Assembly (NCBI RefSeq): GCF_017948265.1
Contig: NZ_CP072852.1
Coordinates: 1,116,001 to 1,180,000, forward strand
Source of the DNA: Rhodoferax sp. PAMC 29310
GTDB taxonomy: Bacteria; Pseudomonadota; Gammaproteobacteria; Burkholderiales; Burkholderiaceae_C
DNA length: 64,000 nucleotides
Direction: 5' to 3'
This document shows positions 24,329 to 33,924 of the stretch, one piece after another. Made by a program: the position numbers and the translations under genes. Positions within the stretch are counted from its first letter, which is position 1, and the number at the start of each line of letters is the position of its first letter. Below the pieces are notes generated by a model. That model did no database searches. It was not told the DNA's origin and was given only the letters and a program-made list of their open reading frames with translations.

Positions 24329-25492
24329 TCAGTCTTGCTCAAGGGGAAACGGTTGGGACAAAAGAAAGTCTGACGCCGTTGGAAACCAAAGGGTGACTGA
24401 AGTTCCCTGCCCTAGCTGGCTTTCGATCTCCACATGGCCATCCTGCAATTCAGTAATTTCTTTGACCAGGCTCATTCCCAATCCAGTTCCAGGAATTTTG
24501 CCAGAGGGATCGACTCGAAAAAAACGATTGAAAACTCTTGCCGCGTCTTCTGGCGTCAACCCGAGGCCATGATCCGTGACGCGAATACCCACTTCTTGCA
24601 CGGCACCCAGATCCCTGACCAGGGTGTCGAGTTCGATGGCACCACCCTGAGGCGAGTACTTGAAAGCATTCGAGAGCACGTTCAGCAAAGCCTGAGAAGT
24701 CTTGTCGGGGTCCACAAGAATTCGCTGTTTTTCATGGTCAAACTTAACCGAGACTTGTCGCTTGTCTCCCTTGATCAGCAAGCCGCTGATGGTTTGCCTG
24801 ACGATACTGTCCACCCTGCATTGCTGCCGGTGAAAATCTTTTCCCTGTCGAGCCTCGATTCTGGAAAGGTCCAGCAACTCATTGATCAATTCGGCAAGCA
24901 AAAGCCCCTGCCTATGCACCGTTTGCAGGAGATTACGTTGTTTTTCAGGCGCCATGACCCGGTCGATCATCAGCTCAGTGAAGCCAAGAATGCTGGACAG
25001 GGGTGTCCGCAACTCATGGGCCGCAGTCGCGAGAAACTCACTTTTCATGCGGTCGACTTCGAATTCAACGGTGATGTCTCGAAAATGGAGCACCAGGTCT
25101 CCGTCTGAAGTCACCCTGGCGTTGATCTGGAGTACCGCCGGTTTGGGTGAGGCCAGTTTGATGACATTGGTGAGACCCCGCATCTGCCCAATCACGCCAA
25201 AACGCATTTCGTCCAGAATGGCATCAATCGGTCTGCGAGTGGGCTCGTCCGCGTCAAGCATGGCGCACAAGTGGCTTTCGATTGAGGTCAGGGTAAGCGG
25301 GCATTTCCAGTCTGGATCAATGCCGAGCATCTGCAGCAGAGTGCGATTCACGTAAGTGACGGCGCCCTTGGCTTCGGCGTGAATGACGCCGCTATCACTC
25401 ATCTCCAAGGTAGCGAGCAACTGTTCATTACGCCTGTTCAGGAGCGTCAATTCGACTTGACTTGTCGAAGGCTGCGCAGAGTCTTTTTTCAT
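24329..25492 (-). CDS. Cytosolic PAS-domain sensor histidine kinase
   Basis: 387 aa, no membrane segment. A PAS-like domain (about 22-140: NEQLLATLEMSDSGVIHAE, VTYVNRTLLQMLG) precedes HisKA with FLATAAHELRTPLSS (His159) and HATPase motifs LNVLSNAFKYSP, DHGLGLT and GTGLGMSLVKE. The kinase core is paralogous to those at 18872 and 22065. Pairs with the HTH-receiver protein encoded 37 bp downstream, probably in one transcript. The 163-bp upstream region is AT-rich and contains TATCGAATT, one mismatch from the 9-mer at 16298. Confidence 0.9.
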   Translation of the reverse strand: MKKDSAQPSTSQVELTLLNRRNEQLLATLEMSDSGVIHAEAKGAVTYVNRTLLQMLGIDPDWKCPLTLTSIESHLCAMLDADEPTRRPIDAILDEMRFGVIGQMRGLTNVIKLASPKPAVLQINARVTSDGDLVLHFRDITVEFEVDRMKSEFLATAAHELRTPLSSILGFTELMIDRVMAPEKQRNLLQTVHRQGLLLAELINELLDLSRIEARQGKDFHRQQCRVDSIVRQTISGLLIKGDKRQVSVKFDHEKQRILVDPDKTSQALLNVLSNAFKYSPQGGAIELDTLVRDLGAVQEVGIRVTDHGLGLTPEDAARVFNRFFRVDPSGKIPGTGLGMSLVKEITELQDGHVEIESQLGQGTSVTLWFPTASDFLLSQPFPLEQD

Positions 25493-25655
25493 GCTAGCGA
25501 GGGCTTAAACAAGCCTGAGAAGCAGGCCATAATTGACGTTTTAGTTGGGTTCACATCTTCCTTGATATGAATTGATTTGGATAATTTAGCAATTTAATTA
25601 TTTTTATCGAATTTCATTAAAAGAGCAAGGTTATTTGCTCGCCGGGGAGCAACTC

Positions 25656-28600
25656 CTACCCCAACTGAACCCAGGCCTTTTCCAGCCGTTTCACGCTCAC
25701 CGGCTGCGGGGTGCGCAGCTCCTGGGCGAAGAAGCTGACGCGCAACTCTTCCAGCAACCAGCGGAACTCTTGGGCGCGGTCGTCCATGACGCCTTTGCGC
25801 TCGGCCACCAAACGCCAGTAGCGCTGCTCAAGCGGGCGCAGCTCAGCCAAGCGCGCTGCATCGCGTGCCGGGTCGGCGCGGTATTTTTCCAGCCGCGCGG
25901 TGATGGCTTTGAGGTAGCGGGAAAAGTGCTGCAGCGACCCCCACGGGGACTGGAGCAAAAATCGTTTGGGCATGAGGCGGGCCAGTTGCTGGGCCGCGTC
26001 GCCCGTGGCATCGGGTGCGTTTTTGGTGTCTTTGATCTTGCGGGCCGCCGTTGCGTATTCCGCCAGAATCGTGGAGGCTAGGCGGGCCACTTCGGTCGCA
26101 ATCAGGGTCATCCGTCCCCTGCCCTCGTCTACCCGGCGTTTGAAGTCAAACTCATTGATCGGCAACGGGTCCAGCAGAAAGGCGCGGTCCAAGGCGACTG
26201 CGATGATTTGCTCACGCAACTCTTCAATCGTGCCGCCGCCTGAGCCATCGGCATTCTTGCCCACGGTCATGAAGGTCACTGCCATCTTTTGAAGGTCGGG
26301 GATGTTTTTCTCAAGGTACTTCAGCGCATCCTTGATTTGCAGTGAAAACAGGCGGCGCAAGCCAGCCCGGTGTTTGGTGGCCGCCACCTCGGGTTCGTCA
26401 AACACTTCCACCGTGACGGCGTCGCCACCGTCAATCAGGGCCGGGTAACCAATCAGGGTTTGGCCGCTTTTTTGAATTTCCAGCAACTCTGGCAGCTCAC
26501 CAAAGGTCCAGGCGGTGTGACGCTGGCCAGCCGGCGCAGCAGGTTTCACTACGCTTTTAATAGCTTCTTTCGCACTGTGGACGCGGACTACAGGCTGATT
26601 TTCCCTAAAAACAGGCAAGGCCGCAGCATCTTTGGCCATCTTCAACCCAGCCAGCACCTGGAAGGCGCCGCGGGCCTTGGCACCCAACTCTGCCTTCAGC
26701 GCGCCCAGATTGCGACCTGTGCCCAGTTGGCGGCCATGCTCATCGACCACCCTAAAGTTCATGAAGAAGTGCGGGCTGAGCATGTCGGCCTTGATGTCGG
26801 CGCGAACAATGTCGATCGAGGTGGCCAGGCGCACCAGCTTGAGCACCGCGTCCAGCAGCGAGCCGTGGCCAAACACCTCGGGCGCGTTCAGCGTCTCGGC
26901 CATTTTGGTGGCGGTGTCTGGCAGGGGCACGAGGCGCGAACGGGGCCGTTGGTGCAGAGTCTTGATCAACGCCTGCACCTTGTCTTTGAGCATGCCGGGC
27001 ACCAGCCATTCGCAGCGCTCTTCGTTCACCTGGTTCAACACAAACAGCGGCACAGTCACGGTCAGGCCGTCTTTGGAGTCACCGGGCTCGTGCAGGTAGG
27101 TAGCAGCGCAATCCACCCCACCCAGGCGAATGGTTTTGGGGAAGGATTGGATGGTGATGCCAGCGGCCTCGTGGCGCATCAGCTCTTCGCGCGTCAGCTG
27201 CAGCAGCGCCGGGTTTGGCTTGATGGCCTCGCGGTACCAGTTCTCAAAGCTGTAGCCGCTGCACACGTCGGCCGGCAGTTGCTGGTCGTAAAAGGCGTAA
27301 ATCAGCTCGTCGTCCACCAACACGTCTTGGCGGCGTGCCTTGTGCTCCAAGTCTTCTACTTGGCGAATGAGCTTGTGGTTGGCGGCCAAGAAAGGCAGCT
27401 TGGTTTCCCACTGCTCGCCCACCAGCGCTTCGCGGATGAAAATCTCGCGCGCACCGGGCATGTCGACCCGGCCATAGTTGGTGCGCCGACCGCTGTAAAC
27501 CACGATGCCGTACAGCGTGGCCCGCTCCAGCGCCACGACCTCTGCCGACTTTTTCTCCCAGTGCGGGTCCAGCAGCTGCTTCTTCAGCAGGTGGGCGCCG
27601 ACTTTTTCCAGCCACTGCGGATCAATGTTGGCAATGCCCCGGCCAAACAGGCGCGTGGTTTCCACCAGCTCGGCGGCCACAATCCATTTGCCTGGCTTCT
27701 TGACCAAATGCGCACCCGGATGGGCAAAAAACTTGATGCCACGTGCGCCCAGGTATTCGCCTTGCGGGCCATCGCCCTCCAGCTTGAAACCAACATTGCC
27801 CAGCAAGCCGGACAACATGGACAGGTGCAGGTCGTCATAACTGGCGGGCAGCGTGTTGAGCCGCCAATTGTGCTCGGCCACCACGGTGTGCAACTGCGAA
27901 TGAATATCGCGCCACTCGCGCACCCGGCGAATGTTGACAAAGTTTTGACGCAGCAACTGCTCGTACTGGCGGTTAGACAGCTTGTGCTGGCCCGTGCCGC
28001 CCTTGCCGTCGTTAATCCATTTCCACAAGCGCAGGTAGCCGGAAAACTCGCTTTTCTCGTCGTCAAACTTGACATGGGCCTGGTCAGCCTGCTGCTGCGC
28101 CTCCATGGGCCGGTCGCGCACGTCTTGCACGGAGAGTGCCGAGGCAATCACCAGCACCTCGTCCAGTGCGCCGCGGCTGCGGGCTTCCAGAATCATGCGG
28201 CCCACGCGCGGGTCCAGCGGCAGTTTGGACAACTCGTGCCCCATAGCGGTCAGCTCATTGGCATCGTCCACGGCACCGAGTTCGGCCAGCAGTTGGTAGC
28301 CGTCGGCAATGGCGCGGCCGGATGGTTTCTCAATGAAGGGGAAGTCTTCCACCAAGCCCATGTGGAGCGACTTCATCCGCAAAATCACGCCAGCCAGCGA
28401 ACTGCGAAGAATCTCGGGGTCGGTAAAGCGCGGGCGCCCGTCAAAGTCTTTCTGGTCGTACAGGCGAATACAAATGCCGTTGGCCACCCGGCCGCAGCGT
28501 CCCGAACGCTGGTTGGCAGACGACTGACTGATGGGCTCCACCAGCAACTGCTCCACCTTGCTCCTGAAACTGTAGCGCTTCATGCGCGCTGTGCCTACGT

Positions 28601-29549
28601 CAATGACGTATCGAATGCCTGGCACGGTGAGCGAGGTCTCGGCCACGTTGGTGGCCAGCACAATGCGTCGCCCTGTGTGGCCGTCAAAAATTCGGTCTTG
28701 CTCGGCCTGGCTCAGGCGGGCAAACAAAGGCAGCACCTCGGCGTTGCGGAACAGGGGCTGATGGCTCAGGTGCTTGCGCAGATGGTCGGCGGCTTCGCGA
28801 ATCTCGCGCTCACCCGGCAAAAACACCAGAATGTCGCCGCTGTTGTGCACGTCGCGCCAAAGTTCGTCCACGCCGTCGGCAATGGCGGCATTAAGGTCGT
28901 AGTCGCGCGATTCTTCAAACGGGCGATAACGCTGCTCCACCGGAAACATGCGCCCCGACACCATGATGATGGGCGCTGGCCCCTGGCGGGAGGCAAAGTG
29001 GTCGGCAAAACGCTGGGCATCAATGGTGGCCGAGGTGACCACAACCTTCAGGTCCGGGCGGCGCGGCAGAATTTGGCGCAGGTAGCCCAGCAGAAAGTCA
29101 ATGTTCAGGCTGCGCTCATGGGCCTCGTCAATGATGATGGTGTCGTAGGCCTTGAGCAGCGGGTCGGTTTGCGTCTCTGCCAGCAAAATACCGTCCGTCA
29201 TCAGCTTGACCGAACTGTCGCGGCTCAACCGGTCCTGAAACCGCACCTTGAAACCCACCACGTCGCCCAGCGGGGTTTTCAGCTCCTCGGCAATGCGCTT
29301 GGCCACGCTACTGGCCGCAATGCGACGCGGCTGCGTGTGGCCAATGAGTTTGCCCTGCCCGGGCGGGGCATTGCACTTGCCGCGCCCCATGGCCAGCGCG
29401 ATCTTGGGCAACTGGGTGGTTTTACCGGAGCCGGTCTCCCCGCACACGATGATGACCTGGTGCGCCTGCATGGCGGCCATGATCTCGTCGCGTTTGGCCG
29501 ACACCGGCAAGGATTCGGGGAAGTCGATTTGGAAGGGCTGTACTGTCAA
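25656..29549 (-). CDS. hrpA: ATP-dependent RNA helicase HrpA
   Basis: 1297 aa DEAH-box helicase, the usual HrpA length. Motifs in order are GETGSGKTTQLPK (Walker A, residues about 36-48), TQPRRIAA (Ia), IIDEAHERSLN (DEAH), VVTSATID (III), VFLPGEREI, TNVAETSLTVPGIRYVIDVG and QRSGRCGRV (VI). The helicase-associated and OB-fold regions follow, then the long DUF3418-type C-terminus. E. coli HrpA resolves stalled ribosomes and processes fimbrial mRNA. A linker near residue 1000 (QPVVRVHSAKEAIKSVV) is encoded by a copy of the dispersed repeat (26551-26606). Divergent from argA. Confidence 0.95.
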   Translation of the reverse strand: MTVQPFQIDFPESLPVSAKRDEIMAAMQAHQVIIVCGETGSGKTTQLPKIALAMGRGKCNAPPGQGKLIGHTQPRRIAASSVAKRIAEELKTPLGDVVGFKVRFQDRLSRDSSVKLMTDGILLAETQTDPLLKAYDTIIIDEAHERSLNIDFLLGYLRQILPRRPDLKVVVTSATIDAQRFADHFASRQGPAPIIMVSGRMFPVEQRYRPFEESRDYDLNAAIADGVDELWRDVHNSGDILVFLPGEREIREAADHLRKHLSHQPLFRNAEVLPLFARLSQAEQDRIFDGHTGRRIVLATNVAETSLTVPGIRYVIDVGTARMKRYSFRSKVEQLLVEPISQSSANQRSGRCGRVANGICIRLYDQKDFDGRPRFTDPEILRSSLAGVILRMKSLHMGLVEDFPFIEKPSGRAIADGYQLLAELGAVDDANELTAMGHELSKLPLDPRVGRMILEARSRGALDEVLVIASALSVQDVRDRPMEAQQQADQAHVKFDDEKSEFSGYLRLWKWINDGKGGTGQHKLSNRQYEQLLRQNFVNIRRVREWRDIHSQLHTVVAEHNWRLNTLPASYDDLHLSMLSGLLGNVGFKLEGDGPQGEYLGARGIKFFAHPGAHLVKKPGKWIVAAELVETTRLFGRGIANIDPQWLEKVGAHLLKKQLLDPHWEKKSAEVVALERATLYGIVVYSGRRTNYGRVDMPGAREIFIREALVGEQWETKLPFLAANHKLIRQVEDLEHKARRQDVLVDDELIYAFYDQQLPADVCSGYSFENWYREAIKPNPALLQLTREELMRHEAAGITIQSFPKTIRLGGVDCAATYLHEPGDSKDGLTVTVPLFVLNQVNEERCEWLVPGMLKDKVQALIKTLHQRPRSRLVPLPDTATKMAETLNAPEVFGHGSLLDAVLKLVRLATSIDIVRADIKADMLSPHFFMNFRVVDEHGRQLGTGRNLGALKAELGAKARGAFQVLAGLKMAKDAAALPVFRENQPVVRVHSAKEAIKSVVKPAAPAGQRHTAWTFGELPELLEIQKSGQTLIGYPALIDGGDAVTVEVFDEPEVAATKHRAGLRRLFSLQIKDALKYLEKNIPDLQKMAVTFMTVGKNADGSGGGTIEELREQIIAVALDRAFLLDPLPINEFDFKRRVDEGRGRMTLIATEVARLASTILAEYATAARKIKDTKNAPDATGDAAQQLARLMPKRFLLQSPWGSLQHFSRYLKAITARLEKYRADPARDAARLAELRPLEQRYWRLVAERKGVMDDRAQEFRWLLEELRVSFFAQELRTPQPVSVKRLEKAWVQLG
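26551..26606. repeat. Dispersed degenerate repeat, copy B, inside hrpA
   Basis: CGCTTTTAATAGCTTCTTTC then GCAC, GCGGACTACAGGCTGATTTT. It keeps the block order (G)CTATT/ATAGC, CTT-CGCA, GCG-CTA-AGGC, TTTT seen in the other copies and is read in frame as a variable linker of HrpA. Confidence 0.5.
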
Positions 29550-29616
29550 GGCATTAACTTCGTAGAGAATCGAGGATTATCCCAGTCAACGTCCCCCTAA
29601 CCCGCACCGCACCTGC

Positions 29617-30966
29617 ATGTCCTCTGTTTTCAACTTCACCTTTGTGCCTTGGTTCCGCTCCGTGGCGCCTTACATCCACAAATTTCGCAACCAGACCTTT
29701 GTGGTGGGCATTGCAGGTGAGGCCATTGAGGCGGGCAAACTGCCCCATTTGGCGCAAGACTTGGCGCTGATTCAGAGCATGGGCGTCAAGGTGGTGTTGG
29801 TGCACGGTTTTCGCCCGCAGGTGAATGAGCAACTGGCGGCCAAAGGCCACACGCCGCGCTACTCACACGGCATGCGCATCACCGACGGCGTGGCGCTGGA
29901 CTGCGCCCAGGAAGCCGCCGGCCAGTTGCGCTACGAGATTGAAGCCGCCTTTAGTCAGGGCCTACCCAACACGCCCATGGCGGGCGCGACGATTCGGGTC
30001 ATTTCTGGCAATTTTTTGACCGCGCGGCCGGTAGGCATCGTGGACGGCATCGACTTCCAGCACTCTGGCGTGGTTCGCAAAGTAGATACTGCAGGCATCA
30101 CCCGCACGTTGGACGTGGGCGCCATGGTGCTGCTGTCGCCGTTTGGCTTCTCGCCCACTGGCGAGGCGTTCAATTTGGCCATGGAAGAAGTGGCCACCTC
30201 TGTGGCCACCGCGCTGCAGGCTGACAAATTGATTTTTGTGACCGAGGTGCCTGGCATTCGGGTCGAGCCCGGCCAGCCTGAAAGTGACGAGAACCCCATT
30301 GACACCGAAATGTCTCTGGGGGTCGCTGAGCGTTTGCTGTCCGAGTTGCCGGCTGCCAACCAGCCCACCGACACGGCGTTTTACTTGCAGCACTGCGTGA
30401 AGGCTTGCAAAGGCGGCGTGGAGCGCAGCCACATCATTCCGTTCGCTATTGATGGCTCCATCTTGCTGGAGGTGTATGTGCACGATGGCATTGGCACCAT
30501 GGTGGTCGACGAGAAGCTAGAGAGCCTGCGCGAAGCCACGGTGGACGATGTGGGCGGCATCCTGCAACTGATTGAGCCGTTGGAGAAGGACGGCACGCTG
30601 GTCAAACGCAGCCGCACCGAGATTGAGCGCGACATTGGGCTTTATACGGTGATCGAGCACGACGGCGTGATCTTTGCCTGCGCTGCCCTGTACGCCTACC
30701 CAGAGGCCAAAACTGCCGAAATGGCAGCGCTGACGGTGTCAACCCAGGTGCAAGGCCAAGGCGACGGTGAGCGTGTGTTGAAGCGCATTGAGCAACGCGC
30801 CCGCGCCGACAAGCTAGACAGCATTTTTGTGCTGACCACCCGCACCACGCACTGGTTCCGAAAGCGCGGCTTTGTACAGGTCGACCCCGACTGGCTGCCA
30901 GAAGCTCGCAAGCGCAAGTACAACTGGGACCGCAAGAGCCAGGTTCTGGTCAAAAAGCTGAGCTGA
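29617..30966 (+). CDS. argA: N-acetylglutamate synthase
   Basis: 449 aa classical ArgA, first enzyme of arginine synthesis (acetyl-CoA + glutamate). The N-terminal amino-acid-kinase-like domain (about 1-290) shows FRNQTFVVGIAGEAI, VKVVLVHGFRPQVN and DGVALDCAQEA; the C-terminal GNAT domain (about 300-449) shows the acetyl-CoA loop VSTQVQGQGDGERVL and TTHWFRKRGFVQV. The kinase fold carries arginine feedback control in known ArgA. Divergent from hrpA over 67 bp and followed 17 bp later by a LysR gene. Confidence 0.95.
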   Translation: MSSVFNFTFVPWFRSVAPYIHKFRNQTFVVGIAGEAIEAGKLPHLAQDLALIQSMGVKVVLVHGFRPQVNEQLAAKGHTPRYSHGMRITDGVALDCAQEAAGQLRYEIEAAFSQGLPNTPMAGATIRVISGNFLTARPVGIVDGIDFQHSGVVRKVDTAGITRTLDVGAMVLLSPFGFSPTGEAFNLAMEEVATSVATALQADKLIFVTEVPGIRVEPGQPESDENPIDTEMSLGVAERLLSELPAANQPTDTAFYLQHCVKACKGGVERSHIIPFAIDGSILLEVYVHDGIGTMVVDEKLESLREATVDDVGGILQLIEPLEKDGTLVKRSRTEIERDIGLYTVIEHDGVIFACAALYAYPEAKTAEMAALTVSTQVQGQGDGERVLKRIEQRARADKLDSIFVLTTRTTHWFRKRGFVQVDPDWLPEARKRKYNWDRKSQVLVKKLS

Positions 30967-30983
30967 GCGGCGCAGGCCCGGCC

Positions 30984-31898
30984 ATGAACCTTCGTTTTGT
31001 CGAGGCCTTTTACTGGGTTGCGTCGCTGAAAAGCATCTCGCGTGCGGCGGAAAAACTGTTTCTGACCCAGTCGGCCATGTCCAGCCGCATCGCCAAGCTG
31101 GAAGAAGAACTGGGCGTGCTGCTGCTGGACCGCAGCGACAAACAATTCAAACTCACTGCGGCAGGCGCCCGGTTTTTGATGCACGCCAACAAACTGCTGG
31201 AGCTGCAACGCGACGCGAAAGCGGAAATGGGCTCGGGCGAATCAGCCGCTATTTCCTTGCGCATCGGTGCCATTGAGTCGGTACTGCATTCTTGGCTGAT
31301 TCCCTGGCTGGAGCAGCTTCGACTGGAGCAGCCCTGCCTGGAGCTCGAGTTAACGGTGGAAACCACGCCGATTCTCAACGACCAGATTCAGCGCGGCACA
31401 GTGGACCTGGCCTTTGCGGTACTGCCCTCCTCGGCCGATGGGGTGCGCAATCAGGCCCTCACGCCCATGGATATGGCGTTTGTGGGCCACCCCGAGCGCC
31501 ACGCGAAGAAAAAATACCGGCTTGAGGACCTCGCCGACCTGGAGTTGTTGACCTTTCAAAAAGGTTCGCAGCCCAACCTCACCTTGCTGGACCTGTTTCG
31601 CCAGCATCGCCTCCAACCCAAAAAGGTGCATGCCATCTCTTCAATCTCGGCCATGGTTCAGTTGGTGCAGGGGGGCTTTGGTGTGGCCTTATTGCCGGTA
31701 GCCGCCGTGGAGCGTTTGTCAGGCTTTGCCAGTCTGAGAATCCTGCCGTGTGACGTGGCAGTGCAGTCTCTACCCATCCACGCCAGCTACCGGGCGGACC
31801 CGACCAGTAACTTGCTGGAAACGGTGGTTCAGTCGGCCCTGATGTTCGCTGAAGGTGCATACCATGCACCAAAAAAATCAATGAAGGGTAAACCCTAA
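30984..31898 (+). CDS. LysR-family transcriptional regulator
   Basis: 304 aa. The N-terminal HTH (MNLRFVEAFYWVASLKSISR, AAEKLFLTQSAMSSRIAKLE) and a C-terminal effector-binding domain are intact. It sits directly upstream, in the same orientation, of the DUF1445-TRAP-oxoprolinase genes and a perfect T-N11-A dyad lies just after its stop, so it is the probable regulator of that locus. The inducer may be pyroglutamate or a related compound, by inference from neighbours only. Confidence 0.85.
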   Translation: MNLRFVEAFYWVASLKSISRAAEKLFLTQSAMSSRIAKLEEELGVLLLDRSDKQFKLTAAGARFLMHANKLLELQRDAKAEMGSGESAAISLRIGAIESVLHSWLIPWLEQLRLEQPCLELELTVETTPILNDQIQRGTVDLAFAVLPSSADGVRNQALTPMDMAFVGHPERHAKKKYRLEDLADLELLTFQKGSQPNLTLLDLFRQHRLQPKKVHAISSISAMVQLVQGGFGVALLPVAAVERLSGFASLRILPCDVAVQSLPIHASYRADPTSNLLETVVQSALMFAEGAYHAPKKSMKGKP

Positions 31899-31900
31899 TA

Positions 31901-31915
31901 ATCGAAAAAATCGAT
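31901..31915. promoter_or_regulatory. Candidate LysR-type operator
   Basis: ATCGA-AAAAA-TCGAT, a perfect 5-bp inverted repeat containing the LysR consensus T-N11-A (T31902 to A31914). It lies in the 110-bp gap between the LysR gene and the DUF1445 gene, where an operator controlling the downstream genes would be expected. Confidence 0.45.
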
Positions 31916-32008
31916 GGTGAACCCAGTATTTTTTGAGTTTGCCGAACAGGTAAACGGCTCGCACAATGAGGCATCGTCATGACAATGACATGCTGAACAA
32001 GGAAATCC

Positions 32009-32833
32009 GTGCAGGCCACATCGACATCCGCAACCACTGTTTTTGGCGCCCAAGGCATGCGCAACGCCCGCCATGTGCGAAAGCTCATTCGCCAGGGCGC
32101 CTGGCAGTCCCACACCAGCGGGCTGGCCAGCGATCACGTTCAGGGCAACCTGGTGATTCTTCCGGAGGCGCAGGCGGGTGACTTCTTGCGTTTTTGCCAG
32201 CGCAACCCCAAGCCCTGCCCGGTGCTGGCCGTTTCCGAGCCGGGCCAACCGCAGTTGCCCACACTGGGCCACGACATTGATATTCGCACCGATGTGCCGT
32301 TGTACCGCGTCTGGCGGCATGGCGAGATGGTGAGTGAAATCGGCGACATCAGCGCTCTGTGGCGCGATGACTTGGTGAGCTTTGTGCTGGGTTGCTCGTT
32401 CTCGTTCGAATTCGCGCTCCTGGAAGCTGGCCTGCGCCTGCGCCATATTGACCAGGGCAAAAACGTCGCAATGTATCGCACCAACCTTCAAACCCAGGCG
32501 GCGGGCGTGTTCCACGGCCCCATGGTGGTGTCGATGCGTCCAATGCTGGCCAAAGATGCCATTCGGGCGGTGCAGGTCACTTCCCGCTTCCCCAATGTGC
32601 ACGGGGCACCGGTGCACATTGGTGACCCGTCCCTGATCGGTATTGCCGATCTCCAAAAACCAGATTACGGCGACGCCGTGGACATTGAGGCTGGAGAACT
32701 GCCCGTGTTCTGGGCCTGCGGCGTGACGCCACAGGCCGCACTGGTTCAGGCCCGTCCTGAGTTCTGCATCACCCATGCCCCTGGGGCGATGCTGATCACC
32801 GATCTTTTGAATCAACAACTCGCCTCGTTTTGA
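32009..32833 (+). CDS. DUF1445 putative hydro-lyase (D-glutamate-cyclase-like)
   Basis: 274 aa from a GTG at 32009 preceded by AAGGAAAT. The motifs [75 protein letters not shown] and [12 protein letters not shown] match the DUF1445 family over its whole length. Mammalian proteins with this domain interconvert D-glutamate and 5-oxo-D-proline. Placement upstream of a TRAP transporter and a 5-oxoprolinase supports a 5-oxoproline-related role here; biochemical function in bacteria is inferred. Confidence 0.8.
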   Translation: MQATSTSATTVFGAQGMRNARHVRKLIRQGAWQSHTSGLASDHVQGNLVILPEAQAGDFLRFCQRNPKPCPVLAVSEPGQPQLPTLGHDIDIRTDVPLYRVWRHGEMVSEIGDISALWRDDLVSFVLGCSFSFEFALLEAGLRLRHIDQGKNVAMYRTNLQTQAAGVFHGPMVVSMRPMLAKDAIRAVQVTSRFPNVHGAPVHIGDPSLIGIADLQKPDYGDAVDIEAGELPVFWACGVTPQAALVQARPEFCITHAPGAMLITDLLNQQLASF

Positions 32834-32855
32834 GCGCGAACAACCCGGAGCTCCT

Positions 32856-33827
32856 ATGAAAAAACTGTCCATGACTCTCGCCTGTGCGGCCACCCTGGCC
32901 GCACCATTGGCTCACGCACAAGCCACTTGGGATTTGCCCACTGGCTATGCGACCAACACCTTCCAGACCGAGAACGTGCAGCAATTTGCAGACGATGTGG
33001 CCAAAGCCACCGGCGGCAAACTGAAGATCACCGTGCACGCCGGCGCATCGCTGTACAAAATGCCCGAAATCAAACGCGCGGTCCAAACCGGCCAAACCCA
33101 AGCGGGCGAGTTCATTCTATCGGCCTATGCCAACGAAAACCCCTTGTTCGGCATTGACTCCATTCCCTTCCTGGCTACCGGCTATGACGCGGCTCAAAAG
33201 CTCTACACCGCCGCCAGGCCTGCCACTGAAAAACTGCTGGCCGAGCAGGGCATGAAGCTTTTGTTCTCCGTGCCATGGCCCGGTCAGTCGCTGTACTCGG
33301 TCAAGCCCATCACCACCATGGAGGACTTCAAGGGCACGAAGATGCGTGCCTACAACCCCGCAACCACCAAAATTGCACAACTGGTGAAAGCCCAACCGGT
33401 GACGATTCAACTGGCTGAACTGGGGCAGGCCTTGGCCACAGGGGCCGCAGAAAACTTCTTGACCTCCAGCGCCAGTGGCATGGACAGCAAGCTGTATGAG
33501 CAAACCAAATACTTCTACGTGGTGAATGCCTGGTTGCCCCGCAATGCGACCGTAGTCAACAAAAAGGCGTTTGACGCGCTTGACAAGGCAACCCAAGACG
33601 CCGTGGTTGCCGCTGGCAAAGCTGCCGAGGCAAGGGGTTGGGCTGCCAGCAGCAACAAGGATGCCACTTACATCAAAGACCTTGCTAAAAATGGCATGAC
33701 CACCGCTCCGCCAAGTGAGACGGTGCGCCTCGGCCTGAACAAGATCGGTGAAACTATGATCGAAGACTGGATTAAAGCAGCCGGTGCCGACGGTAAGGCG
33801 ATCATCGACGCTTACAAAAAAATGTAA
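32856..33827 (+). CDS. TRAP transporter solute-binding protein (DctP family)
   Basis: 323 aa with a signal peptide (MKKLSMTLACAATLAAPLAH, cleavage near AHAQ). The DctP fold is marked by TFQTENVQQFADDVAKATGG, MPEIKRAVQTGQTQAGEF and the ligand-contact segment FKGTKMRAYNPATTKIAQL, whose Arg normally salt-bridges the ligand carboxylate. Periplasmic capture of a small organic acid; pyroglutamate is the favoured candidate given the neighbouring oxoprolinase and the known pyroglutamate-binding DctP proteins of Bordetella. Good SD (GGAG) 8 bp before the ATG. Confidence 0.9.
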   Translation: MKKLSMTLACAATLAAPLAHAQATWDLPTGYATNTFQTENVQQFADDVAKATGGKLKITVHAGASLYKMPEIKRAVQTGQTQAGEFILSAYANENPLFGIDSIPFLATGYDAAQKLYTAARPATEKLLAEQGMKLLFSVPWPGQSLYSVKPITTMEDFKGTKMRAYNPATTKIAQLVKAQPVTIQLAELGQALATGAAENFLTSSASGMDSKLYEQTKYFYVVNAWLPRNATVVNKKAFDALDKATQDAVVAAGKAAEARGWAASSNKDATYIKDLAKNGMTTAPPSETVRLGLNKIGETMIEDWIKAAGADGKAIIDAYKKM

Positions 33828-33924
33828 GCCATCAGATGTAGCGGGCCAATTCAGGGCCACGCTGCAACTCCACTGCGCCAGCCTGACAGGGCTGGAGCAG
33901 CCCCCACCCCAACACAAGCTCTCC

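Noticed and set aside
26370..29600. 1076-codon open frame on the plus strand opposite hrpA
   Set aside because: Antisense shadow caused by high GC; composition is His/Gln/Val-rich without any domain, while hrpA on the other strand has all helicase motifs.
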